DNA of 64,000 nt, taken from NCBI GenBank assembly GCA_949879025.1, contig CATLBO010000002.1, positions 1 to 64,000 of the forward strand. Direction: 5' to 3'. Made by a program: the position numbers and the translations under genes. Below, piece after piece: positions 25,840 through 32,817 of this stretch; the first letter of the stretch is position 1; each line of letters opens with the position of its first letter. The stretch comes from an uncultured Hungatella sp. (lineage in GTDB: Bacteria; Bacillota; Clostridia; Lachnospirales; Lachnospiraceae). The notes below the pieces were generated by a model, which was not told the DNA's origin, ran no database searches, and was given only the letters and a program-made list of their open reading frames with translations.

Positions 25840-26920
25840 TTTCTTGTTCCTCCCTTTTCACACATACCTTTTTTGCAGGCCCGGCTGCACCCAAAGCATT
25901 GCCTGAATCATATCCGGCCCGGTCACCTCTGCTGCACACTACTCTGTAGCCTATGGCCTCCATGGAGCATTTCAGATTGTGAAGATTTTCTGCCGCTTCT
26001 GATCCAGTACATAATTTTCCATTGTAAAGCTGGTACTTATCCCTCACATCTGCCGGGGAAAGGTTAGGCATGACCACATTGGCCCCGGCCAATATCCCTT
26101 TTTCACGCCCATCCTGTTCAATGGTTCCCAGCGCCGTAGTGGCGGGAAGAAGAACCTGGGGAAGAATCAGCCGTACAACAGCCAAAAGGCGCAGTGTCTG
26201 ATCTACGGTTCCTGGCTTTTTGTCGGAAAACGGTGTTTCGCAGTGGGGGATAAAGGGGCCGATCCCCACCATATCCGGCTGCAGTTCCTGGAGAAACTCC
26301 AGATCCTCCAGTATGCACTCCAGCGTCTGTCCCGGACTTCCCACCATCATGCCGGCTCCCACTTGAAAGCCTATCTCTTTTAAATCCCACAGACACCTTT
26401 TCCTGTTTTCCAGAGACATCTCTTTTGGATGAAGCTGCCCATAGTGAATATCATTGGCTGTCTCATGGCGGAGAAGATACCTGTCTGCTCCTGCTGCATA
26501 AAACATCTCATAGGCTTTTCGGCTTCTCTCCCCTACGGAAAGGGTCACGGCGCAGTCTGGGTAAATTTCTTTTATTGCTGCCACAATCCGGGCAAGACGC
26601 AGATCCGTAAAGAACAAATCTTCCCCGCCCTGAAGCACAAAGGTTCTAAATCCCAGATCATACCCCTTCTTACAGCAGGAAAGGATTTCCTCCTCTGCCA
26701 GGCGGTACCGCACAGCCTTGTTGTTGCTTCTGCGGATTCCGCAATAGAAGCAGTCATTTTTGCAGTAGTTGGTAAACTCAATCAGCCCGCGGATGTATAC
26801 ATCCTTTCCATACCAAGATTCTCTTGTATGTCTGGCCTGGGCATACAGCTGCTGCTCCAGAACCTTATTTTTTGTCTCAATCCATTCTCTCCACTGCTCT
26901 CTTTCTCCGGTTGCTGCCAT
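25826..26920 (-). CDS. hydE: [FeFe]-hydrogenase maturase HydE, radical SAM
   Basis: HydE is a radical-SAM enzyme that processes the HydG-made Fe(CO)2(CN)-cysteine synthon during H-cluster assembly. The radical-SAM motif Cx3Cx2C is NYCKNDCFYCGIRRSN (Cys 53, 57, 60), followed by FRTFVLQGGEDLFF and the conserved GIGPFIPHCETPF and TTALGTIEQDGRE. A GTG start further up is possible, but the ATG at 26918-26920 lies 8 nt after AAGGAAGTGG and gives 364 residues. It is the first gene of a five-gene overlapping operon. BioB and PylB are relatives; the pairing with HydF decides the call. Confidence 0.94.
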   Translation of the reverse strand: MAATGEREQWREWIETKNKVLEQQLYAQARHTRESWYGKDVYIRGLIEFTNYCKNDCFYCGIRRSNNKAVRYRLAEEEILSCCKKGYDLGFRTFVLQGGEDLFFTDLRLARIVAAIKEIYPDCAVTLSVGERSRKAYEMFYAAGADRYLLRHETANDIHYGQLHPKEMSLENRKRCLWDLKEIGFQVGAGMMVGSPGQTLECILEDLEFLQELQPDMVGIGPFIPHCETPFSDKKPGTVDQTLRLLAVVRLILPQVLLPATTALGTIEQDGREKGILAGANVVMPNLSPADVRDKYQLYNGKLCTGSEAAENLHNLKCSMEAIGYRVVCSRGDRAGYDSGNALGAAGPAKKVCVKREEQENGKK

Positions 26921-27017
26921 TATCACCACTTCCTTTTTGTCTGGGTTTTCTTGTTCGGCTTTTAGTGTCTGAAATACTATGGCGCCGTTTTCTGGAACTT
27001 CTTTGACAAAACGGCTT

Positions 27018-27023
27018 ATTATA
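27018..27023 (-). promoter_or_regulatory. -10 box candidate for the hydE-hydF-ABC operon
   Basis: Leftward TATAAT with a weak TTGCTT about 19 bp upstream, roughly 100 bp before the hydE ATG. The wide spacing lowers confidence. Confidence 0.35.
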
Positions 27024-27071
27024 CTTGTCCTTAGACATTTCGAAGCAAAAACATTCCTCCACGCAAAAAAA

Positions 27072-27089
27072 TGTACCCAAATGGGTACA
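27072..27089. promoter_or_regulatory. Perfect palindrome upstream of hydE
   Basis: TGTACCC (27072-27078), AAAT, GGGTACA (27083-27089): 7-bp arms, no mismatch. It lies about 50 bp upstream of the hydE -10 candidate, where an operator would sit. Confidence 0.5.
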
Positions 27090-27198
27090 CTGACAGACTT
27101 ATCCTGGTTATTCGCAATTTTACTCCTTTGCCTTCCTACTTGGATTCTTCCTTGTGTCAGTGCATGGGTTTAGTTTTTGAATCTTCCTTGGCTTTGGG

Positions 27199-27216
27199 GT
27201 AAGTATGCATACTCAC
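27199..27216. promoter_or_regulatory. Near-perfect 18-bp palindrome, candidate operator
   Basis: GTAAGTATGCATACTCAC, with a perfect AGTATGCATACT core at 27202-27213. It lies 110 bp upstream of the tetR promoter. Confidence 0.4.
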
Positions 27217-27308
27217 GCCTCAGTGACAGGAATTATTGCTATTTTAAATTAATTTTTGGCGAATGTCAATGGGGATATAAATTTATGTAAATTGTTTGTA
27301 AACTATTT

Positions 27309-27322
27309 ATGAACACGTTCAT
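27309..27322. promoter_or_regulatory. TetR operator O1
   Basis: ATGAACACGTTCAT, core TGAAC-NN-GTTCA, lies immediately upstream of the -35 box. The same core recurs at O2 (27362-27375), 53 bp away centre to centre. Confidence 0.7.
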
Positions 27323-27328
27323 GTAACA

Positions 27329-27357
27329 TTGACAAAAGGCGTATACGCAGCTATAAT
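27329..27357 (+). promoter_or_regulatory. Consensus sigma-A promoter of the tetR operon
   Basis: TTGACA (27329-27334), 17 bp, TATAAT (27352-27357). Both boxes match consensus exactly, so control must come from repression. Confidence 0.85.
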
Positions 27358-27361
27358 ATAA

Positions 27362-27375
27362 ATGAACTTGTTCAT
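27362..27375. promoter_or_regulatory. TetR operator O2
   Basis: ATGAACTTGTTCAT, core TGAAC-NN-GTTCA, overlaps the expected transcription start just after the -10 box. A repressor bound here and at O1 would cover the promoter. Confidence 0.7.
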
Positions 27376-27399
27376 AAACAAAAGAAGGAAGGGAGAGAT

Positions 27400-27948
27400 A
27401 TGAGGAAAAAAAATGACACCCTCCGTGACACGCTGCTGAATCTGTCCCGTGAGATTGCGGACACCGAGGGCTTTGAGGCTTTGAATATCCGTTCTATCGC
27501 CAGCAAGGCCGGGGTTGCCACGGGAACAGTGTACAATTATTTTTCTAATAAGGATGAGATTCTTCTTGCCCTGACAGAGGAATACTGGAAGCAGACCCTG
27601 GCGGAGATGGGAAACTCTGTTACCGCTGACTCTTTCTGCGGACAGGTACAGGAGATGTTTTTCTTTCTGAAAGACAGGATTGACCAGTCTGCAGGGAAGC
27701 TGATGAACAGCCTTAGAAGTGTGGAAACGGCAGGGTTGGCACGCATGGCTTACATGCAGGCTTCACTTGAGACTTCTTTCGTGTACCGCATGGAACAGGA
27801 CCCGGAGATCCGTAAGGATGTGTGGGATGAAACATTCTCTAAAGAGCAGTTTGCAAGATTCATTATGATGAACTTAATGATGCTGCTAAAGATGAAAGCG
27901 CCGGATATTGACTTCTTTCTTGCCATTATCAGACGCACCATTTATTGA
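27400..27948 (+). CDS. TetR/AcrR-family transcriptional regulator
   Basis: A 182-residue repressor with a TetR N-terminal HTH: LRDTLLNLSREIADTEGFEALNIRSIASKAGVATGTVYNYFSNKDEILLA (split here only for description), recognition helix VATGTVYNYF near residues 38-47. The C-terminal ligand domain is divergent. Two TGAAC-NN-GTTCA operators bracket its promoter, so autorepression is likely, with control of the two downstream membrane genes. The start follows GAAGGAAGGGAG. Confidence 0.93.
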   Translation: MRKKNDTLRDTLLNLSREIADTEGFEALNIRSIASKAGVATGTVYNYFSNKDEILLALTEEYWKQTLAEMGNSVTADSFCGQVQEMFFFLKDRIDQSAGKLMNSLRSVETAGLARMAYMQASLETSFVYRMEQDPEIRKDVWDETFSKEQFARFIMMNLMMLLKMKAPDIDFFLAIIRRTIY

Positions 27949-27965
27949 AATTGAAGGAAGGGGAT

Positions 27966-28640
27966 ATGATTATGCCGCAGGCAATTGGAGAAACTGTTTT
28001 TGATATTTTGTACCTTGGTTTTGCGTTGATTGCAGGGCTTACTATGGCGGTGAAGGGAAAGACCCGGCTGGTGAAAAAGGCGGGGATTATGGCCGTTCTT
28101 CTTGGAACGGGGGATTCGTTCCACCTGGTTCCCCGCTCCTATGCCCTCTGGACCTTGGGACTGGAAGCAAACGCAGCTGCTCTGGGAATTGGAAAGTTTA
28201 TCACTTCTATTACCATGACGATTTTCTATGTTATCTTGTATTATGTGTGGCGGGAATATTTTCAGGTGAAGGACAGAAACAAGGTTACGAAAGCCATGTG
28301 GGTTTTGGCTGCACTGCGCATCGGTCTATGCCTTCTTCCCCAAAATCAGTGGCTTTCTTACCGTCAGCCGCTTCTGTTCGGCATCCTGCGCAATGTGCCC
28401 TTTGCTGTTATCGGAGTCATCATTATCGTTATTTTTGCTCAGGAGGTCAAACGTACCCGAGATCATGTATTCCGATTTATGCCTCTGGCAGTGGGACTCT
28501 CTTTTGGATTCTATCTTCCGGTAGTGCTGTTTAGCGGGACAGCTCCTATTGTGGGCGTCCTTATGATCCCAAAAACAATGGCTTATGTGTGGATTGTGTT
28601 AATGGGTTGGAAACTTTATAAAAAGGAGGAGTTACAGTAA
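27966..28640 (+). CDS. Seven-helix membrane protein of unknown function
   Basis: A 224-residue protein with about seven membrane helices, the first from residues 5-27 and the last near 195-218. No known catalytic motif is visible; charged residues occur in helix 2 (GTGDSFHLVPRSY). It begins at the ATG at 27966-27968 with a GAAGGGGAT site; the frame also opens upstream from a TTG overlapping the tetR stop, which is less likely. It is in the TetR-controlled operon and ends 1 base into the next gene. Confidence 0.75.
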   Translation: MIMPQAIGETVFDILYLGFALIAGLTMAVKGKTRLVKKAGIMAVLLGTGDSFHLVPRSYALWTLGLEANAAALGIGKFITSITMTIFYVILYYVWREYFQVKDRNKVTKAMWVLAALRIGLCLLPQNQWLSYRQPLLFGILRNVPFAVIGVIIIVIFAQEVKRTRDHVFRFMPLAVGLSFGFYLPVVLFSGTAPIVGVLMIPKTMAYVWIVLMGWKLYKKEELQ

Positions 28641-29050
28641 TGGTTAAACGTTATGCAAATTTGGCTTTGGTTTATGGGATTGCGGCAATGGTGTTTGGGG
28701 TTTTTTACAGGGAATTTACCAAGTTCAGCCATTTTACTGGCAAGACTAATCTCTCTGTGATGCACACTCATTATTTTCTGCTGGGAATGTTTTTCTTTCT
28801 TATGATGATGGTAATTGAAAAGGTGTTTGCTTTTTCTGATAAGGGGATTGGAAAAACAGTTGTCGTCTACCAGGTTGGGTTAAATATTACAGGAATTGGC
28901 TTTCTTATGAGAGGGCTGACTCAGGTTTGGGGGACACAGCTAAGCAGAGGATTGGATGCTTCGATTTCCGGAATTGGGGGGATTGGACATATTTTGATGT
29001 GCGGTTCTATGATTATCCTGTTGGTAAAGATACGAAAAACGGCAAAGTAA
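28640..29050 (+). CDS. DUF2871-family small membrane protein
   Basis: A 136-residue protein with four membrane segments and the conserved NLSVMHTHYFLLGMFFFL motif (His-rich turn), which I recognise as the DUF2871 family of unknown function. The ATG overlaps the previous stop (taATG) and follows AAGGAGGAG. It is the last gene of the TetR-controlled operon; the two membrane proteins probably form one complex. Confidence 0.78.
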   Translation: MVKRYANLALVYGIAAMVFGVFYREFTKFSHFTGKTNLSVMHTHYFLLGMFFFLMMMVIEKVFAFSDKGIGKTVVVYQVGLNITGIGFLMRGLTQVWGTQLSRGLDASISGIGGIGHILMCGSMIILLVKIRKTAK

Positions 29051-29097
29051 AGGAATCTGCTGTTGACTGGTCAGAAAAGCAAATGTCGATTCCCTTC

Positions 29098-29126
29098 TTG
29101 AAATTTTCGCCGCATCATGCGATAAT
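29098..29126 (+). promoter_or_regulatory. Promoter of YheO-type regulator 1
   Basis: TTGAAA (29098-29103), 17 bp, GATAAT (29121-29126). The box-to-box sequence (TTTTC, then CATCATG before the -10) is nearly the same as the promoter of regulator 2 at 46818-46846. Confidence 0.75.
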
Positions 29127-29181
29127 GAAACTTACAAATCTCTTATGAGCCTGGCAATGCTGCCAATCAATGTCAATACGT

Positions 29182-29250
29182 GACGGGCACATTTACCATC
29201 CTTGAACGCAAACCGCCTCCTAACGGCAGATATTAGAGCAAAGTACGCAG
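29182..29250 (+). promoter_or_regulatory. Leader element copy A, before regulator 1
   Basis: It begins GACGGGCACATTT, shared exactly with copy B (46933), followed by a diverged CCGCCTCCTAACGGC hairpin region and GCAAAGTACG. It lies in the ~135-nt untranslated leader of regulator 1. Confidence 0.65.
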
Positions 29251-29262
29251 AAAGGAATCGCC

Positions 29263-29961
29263 ATGACCCCACCTATCCTTCACCAATACACCATCCTTGT
29301 AGATTTTTTGGGTAAAGCACTGGGCCCGGACTATGAAATCGTACTTCATGACATCACTGCCGAGCCCAGCAGAATCATTGCCATTGCCAACGGTCACATA
29401 AGCGGCCGTGCTATAGGGAGCCCCACTACCAATTCCGCATTGCAGACATTGGCTGCTAACCCCTATAAAACCAATGATTTCCTATACAATTATCAGATAT
29501 CCACAAAAGACGGACGTATCCTTCGAGCCTCTACCATGTTTATAAAAGATGATGACGGAAATCCCATCGGACTTCTGGGAATCAATTTTGACGATGCCCG
29601 CTATCGGGAGCTTTATACAAAAATGCTTTCCGTCATCCACCCTGACCAGTTTTTAAAACCACCTCTTGTGCCTTTTCCGGCTGTTCCTGCATCCCTGGAG
29701 GGTATTTCCCTGCAGCCCTATACCCTTGCGGATGATTTCTCCATGGATATCTCTACTCTGATGGAAAAATCTTTTGACAGCGTTACCGCCTCTATAAGCA
29801 CCCCAATGGAACGTTTAAATCAACAGGAAAAACGGGATATCGTTCAAAAACTTCAGGAACGGGGGATGTTCAAGCTAAAAGGAGGAATCTCTTTTGTGGC
29901 TAAGCGGCTTTCCTGCTCCCCCGCAACCGTGTATCGCTACTTAGGCGAGCTGGAAAATTAA
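29263..29961 (+). CDS. YheO/DauR-type PAS-HTH transcriptional regulator 1
   Basis: A 232-residue regulator. Residues 1-125 form a YheO-like PAS domain (LGPDYEIVLHDITAEPSRI, GRILRASTMFIKDDDGNPIGLLGINFDD). The C-terminal ~60 residues form an HTH of the DauR/YheO type (RLNQQEKRDIVQKLQERGMF, GGISFVAKRLSCSPATVYRYLGEL). DauR represses D-arginine catabolism in Pseudomonas; ligands of clostridial members are unknown. It lies upstream of ygeW copy 1 and the ABC importer and is very similar to regulator 2 at 47023. It likely senses a purine or ureide intermediate; this is an inference from position. Confidence 0.9.
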   Translation: MTPPILHQYTILVDFLGKALGPDYEIVLHDITAEPSRIIAIANGHISGRAIGSPTTNSALQTLAANPYKTNDFLYNYQISTKDGRILRASTMFIKDDDGNPIGLLGINFDDARYRELYTKMLSVIHPDQFLKPPLVPFPAVPASLEGISLQPYTLADDFSMDISTLMEKSFDSVTASISTPMERLNQQEKRDIVQKLQERGMFKLKGGISFVAKRLSCSPATVYRYLGELEN

Positions 29962-29995
29962 ATTTAGGGCAAGTTTAACAGTTTTCTCATTTCTG

Positions 29996-30024
29996 CCGCC
30001 CTTTGGGCTTTTCCCAAAAGGCGG
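29996..30024 (+). terminator. Terminator after regulator 1
   Basis: CCGCCCTTTGGG pairs with CCCAAAAGGCGG with one mismatch around CTTTT. The tail TATATTTATAG is only moderately U-rich. Confidence 0.65.
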
Positions 30025-30252
30025 TATATTTATAGCTTTTTATAAATAGATGTCATAAATACTCTCCCGCTGCTGCTGGGCGGAATTTCGGGATCTCCTG
30101 TAGTTACGGCCTTACAGTTTGTTTTTTATCTGATTTCCCTGCTTTTATATGTTTTCTATATTTTTTATAGAAAATTTCTGCTTTTTCTGTACTTTTTATC
30201 TTATAGAAAAATAAGAAAAATTTTATTATAATGATATTTTCTTATATTTTTG

Positions 30253-30281
30253 TTGACTTCTCACAATCAATATATTATAAT
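30253..30281 (+). promoter_or_regulatory. Promoter of ygeW copy 1 and the transport arm
   Basis: TTGACT (30253-30258), 17 bp, TATAAT (30276-30281). The sequence before and after aligns with the ygeX promoter region at 55066-55190, including the AT-rich tract with TTATTATAAT upstream. Confidence 0.75.
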
Positions 30282-30340
30282 TTCCTTAAAGAGATGATAA
30301 AACAGCCAATCCAATGTATGCGAAAAGGAGGATCGCATTC

Positions 30341-30370
30341 ATGTGCCAGTCTCAATTAATTCCCAACTGA
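30341..30370 (+). pseudogene. Relic of the ygeX 5' end upstream of ygeW copy 1
   Basis: An AAAGGAGGATCG site is followed by ATG TGC CAG TCT CAA and, after a few codons, TGA: MCQSQLIPN-stop. The intact ygeX at 55191 starts AAAGGAGGATTG ... ATG TGC AAC TCA CAA (MCNSQ). The match extends into the promoter. It is either a duplication scar or a translated 9-codon leader peptide. Confidence 0.65.
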
Positions 30371-30393
30371 AACACGATGCTAAAGGAGGAACT

Positions 30394-31587
30394 ATGGATA
30401 CATTTCAGAACTATATTGACAAGTTAAATTCGCTGCACTTTAAAAATATGTACAACGGAGATTTCTTCCTTACCTGGGAGAAAACTTATGAGGAACTGGA
30501 AGCAGTATTTACGGTTGCTGATGCCCTTCGGTTTTTAAGGGAGCGCAATATTTCCACAAAAGTGTTTGAAAGCGGTCTGGGCATTTCTCTGTTCCGTGAC
30601 AATTCTACACGGACACGGTTCTCTTTTTCCTCTGCATGTAATTTGCTGGGACTGGAAGTGCAGAACTTGGATGAAGGAAAATCCCAGGTTGCCCACGGCG
30701 AAACAGTCCGCGAAACTGCCAACATGATTTCTTTTATGGCTGATGTTATCGGCATCCGCGATGACATGTATATTGGAAAAGGCAACAAGTATATGCATGA
30801 AGTTGTGGATTCTGTTATCCAAGGCAAACGGGACGGTATTTTGGAGCAGAAACCTACTCTGGTAAATCTCCAGTGCGACATTGACCATCCCACTCAGGCC
30901 ATGGCGGACATGCTCCATATTATCCATGAATTCGGCAGTATAGAAAACTTAAAGGGAAAGAAACTGGCCATGACCTGGGCTTACTCACCTTCTTATGGGA
31001 AGCCCCTGTCAGTTCCCCAGGGGATCATTGGACTTATGACCCGCTTCGGTATGGATGTGGTGCTGGCTCATCCTGAGGGCTATGAAGTATTTCCGGAAGT
31101 GGAAGCTGTAGCTGCTGCAAATGCTGCCAAATCCGGCGGTTCTTTTTCAAAGACAAACCAAATGGCGGATGCTTTTAGGGACGCAGATATTGTATATCCG
31201 AAAAGCTGGGCTCCCTTTGCCGCCATGGAAAAACGGACTGAATTATATGGAAACGGCCATATGGACGGCATCAAAGCTCTTGAAAAAGAGCTGCTGGCAC
31301 AAAATGCACTGTATAAAGACTGGACCTGCACAAAAGAGCTTATGGCATCTACCAGAAACGGAAAAGCGCTCTATATGCATTGCCTCCCAGCTGACATCTC
31401 TGGCATTAGCTGCAAAGAAGGTGAGGTGGAGGCCTCAGTATTTGATCGTTATCGCAATCTTCTGTATAAAGAAGCCAGCTTTAAGCCTTATGTTATTGCC
31501 GCCATGATTTTTCTCGCAAAATTTGCTGATCCTGCAGATGTTCTGAAAAATCTGGAAAGCAAGGGAACCCCAAGGGTTTTCAGGTAA
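30394..31587 (+). CDS. ygeW: YgeW-type knotted carbamoyltransferase, copy 1
   Basis: A 397-residue member of the aspartate/ornithine carbamoyltransferase superfamily, YgeW group. Carbamoyl-phosphate binding motifs: DNSTRTRFSF (residues 69-78), HPTQ near 171, HCLPADISG near 336. YgeW members have a knot and an unknown native substrate; in purine fermentation clusters they are thought to release carbamoyl phosphate from a ureido intermediate. It is very similar along its whole length to copy 2 at 57966. The start is the ATG at 30394 with CTAAAGGAGG upstream; an earlier GTG frame start runs through the ygeX relic and is rejected. Confidence 0.93.
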   Translation: MDTFQNYIDKLNSLHFKNMYNGDFFLTWEKTYEELEAVFTVADALRFLRERNISTKVFESGLGISLFRDNSTRTRFSFSSACNLLGLEVQNLDEGKSQVAHGETVRETANMISFMADVIGIRDDMYIGKGNKYMHEVVDSVIQGKRDGILEQKPTLVNLQCDIDHPTQAMADMLHIIHEFGSIENLKGKKLAMTWAYSPSYGKPLSVPQGIIGLMTRFGMDVVLAHPEGYEVFPEVEAVAAANAAKSGGSFSKTNQMADAFRDADIVYPKSWAPFAAMEKRTELYGNGHMDGIKALEKELLAQNALYKDWTCTKELMASTRNGKALYMHCLPADISGISCKEGEVEASVFDRYRNLLYKEASFKPYVIAAMIFLAKFADPADVLKNLESKGTPRVFR

Positions 31588-31605
31588 ATCTTTACGGCCC
31601 TGTAT

Positions 31606-31702
31606 CTGGCCGCTTCCCATGTCTCCCCAGGAAACTAAATGGGTAACATCTAAGATTTCCAAGGGTAAGCGGCCAGGTAAAAAATGGAACTGTATTTTAC
31701 CT
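31606..31702 (+). ncRNA. Structured leader, candidate riboswitch or attenuator before the BMP gene
   Basis: An outer 10-bp perfect stem, CTGGCCGCTT (31606-31615) with AAGCGGCCAG (31667-31676), encloses a GGAAA/TTTCC stem. CCCAT in the first half can pair with ATGGG inside that inner loop, a pseudoknot-like arrangement. A second perfect stem, AGGTAAAA (31675-31682) with TTTTACCT (31695-31702), competes with the base of the outer stem for two bases. No T-run follows, so it is not a plain terminator. I could not match it to a known riboswitch class. Confidence 0.45.
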
Positions 31703-31776
31703 GTACATTTGTTATTATATGGAATTTTAGTGAAAAACTAAGTTTAAAGATTAAAAACAGTCAGGAGGAAACGCAT

Positions 31777-32754
31777 ATGAAAAAAAAGTTAGCGCTGCTA
31801 TTAGCATCATCCATAGTTCTTACAACATTGGCCGCCTGTGGAAACGGTAATAACAGTAAGGCCGATAATCCTGAATGGAAAGGCAGCGTGGCCATGGTCA
31901 TGCCTGGTCTGATTACAGATGAAGCATTTAATCAATACACATATGAAGGCATGGTAAGAGCCAGCAAAGAACTTGGCATCAAGACAGCCTACAGAGAGGA
32001 AGTTGCGCAGGATGAACAGATTGAAGTGCTCCGCCAGTTTGCACAGCAGGGATATGAGACGATTATTGGACAGGGCGGGCAGTTTGGCGAGGCCCTGCAG
32101 ACGGTGGCCAAAGAATTTCCTGATAAAAATTTCATTTTCAGCGTAGCGACAGACACTGGCGGCGTTCCCAATCTGACAGCTTCCACCGTCAGTTACAGCC
32201 ATGCAGGTTATTTAGCCGGCATTATGGCTGCATCAGCTACCAAAAATAAAAAGGTGGCATTTGTTACAGGAGAGTGGTATGACCCCCATCGTCAAATGGA
32301 GGCAAGTTTTTACAAAGGTGTTGAATATGTTGACCCAAATATTGAGTCTACAGCTATAACCACTGGTTCCTGGTCTGATGTTACTAAAGCCAGAGAGGCA
32401 TCTCTTGCATTGATTGCCAGCGGTTATGATGTACTGTTCTTTAATCTGGATGCAGCCTATGTAGGCGTTCTGGCGGCAGCACAGGATTCCCGTGATGTGT
32501 ATGTGGTTTCTGCTGTTGTTGACTCGTCTGATATTGCACCTGATGTAACCATTGGAAGTGTTGTGTTTAACTGGGAAGAATTAGGATATCAGGAATGCAT
32601 CGGCTCTCTTTCAGACGGAGGGACTCATGTACTGGGCATCGCCGACAATGGCATCCTTCCTGTGACCACAGATTTGCTCTCTGACGAAGGCAAAGCAGCT
32701 GTGGATACGGCTGTAGAAGACTTAAAAGCCGGAAAAGTCGATATTGATCCTTGA
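31777..32754 (+). CDS. BMP-family ABC transporter substrate-binding lipoprotein
   Basis: A 325-residue lipoprotein with signal MKKKLALLLASSIVLTTLAAC (lipid Cys 21). The body is of the BMP/Med (PnrA) family: SVAMVMPGLITDEAFNQYTYEGM, FAQQGYETIIGQGGQFGEAL, SYSHAGYLAGIMAAS. Family members bind purine nucleosides in bacteria, but some bind other small N-containing ligands. The ATG at 31777-31779 follows TCAGGAGG; the frame is open further up with no site. It is the first gene of an importer with one double ATPase and two permeases, between ygeW copy 1 and a ureide-type racemase. Confidence 0.9.
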   Translation: MKKKLALLLASSIVLTTLAACGNGNNSKADNPEWKGSVAMVMPGLITDEAFNQYTYEGMVRASKELGIKTAYREEVAQDEQIEVLRQFAQQGYETIIGQGGQFGEALQTVAKEFPDKNFIFSVATDTGGVPNLTASTVSYSHAGYLAGIMAASATKNKKVAFVTGEWYDPHRQMEASFYKGVEYVDPNIESTAITTGSWSDVTKAREASLALIASGYDVLFFNLDAAYVGVLAAAQDSRDVYVVSAVVDSSDIAPDVTIGSVVFNWEELGYQECIGSLSDGGTHVLGIADNGILPVTTDLLSDEGKAAVDTAVEDLKAGKVDIDP

Positions 32755-32766
32755 CATCTTATACTG

Positions 32767-32795
32767 TAGGCAGCATCCTCTGCGGATGCTGCCTA
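32767..32795 (+). promoter_or_regulatory. Intercistronic hairpin after the binding-protein gene
   Basis: TAGGCAGCATCC (32767-32778) pairs perfectly with GGATGCTGCCTA (32784-32795) around TCTGC. No U-tail follows, so it more likely protects the binding-protein mRNA and sets a higher level of it than of the membrane parts, as in many ABC operons. Confidence 0.6.
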
Positions 32796-32817
32796 TTAAA
32801 AAAGGAGGCGAACTCAT

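Larger units (their letters stand above)
26921..27399. other. Regulatory region between divergent hydE and tetR genes
   Basis: A 479-bp region without a supportable gene. It holds a leftward -10 candidate (TATAAT, complement of 27018-27023) for hydE, a perfect palindrome at 27072-27089, a near-palindrome at 27199-27216, and the tetR promoter flanked by two operators at 27309-27375. Short ORFs across it have no family features. Confidence 0.6.
29962..30393. other. AT-rich intergenic region with terminator, promoter and ygeX-start relic
   Basis: This 432-bp gap holds the regulator terminator (29996-30024), a strongly AT-rich tract (about 30150-30250), a sigma-A promoter at 30253-30281, and a stretch related to the 5' end of ygeX at 30341-30370. 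No independent gene is seen. Confidence 0.7.

Noticed and set aside
29100..29262. Conserved KCAR-type peptide on the minus strand of the regulator leaders
   Set aside because: Copies A and B can be read as similar short peptides, but the match is at DNA level (promoter and hairpin), copies differ in frame length, and no start site is present.
31606..31702. Purine riboswitch of the known xpt/guanine class
   Set aside because: The conserved three-way junction core sequences (TATA...ATATGG...TTTCTACC-like) are absent; kept only as an unclassified structured leader.
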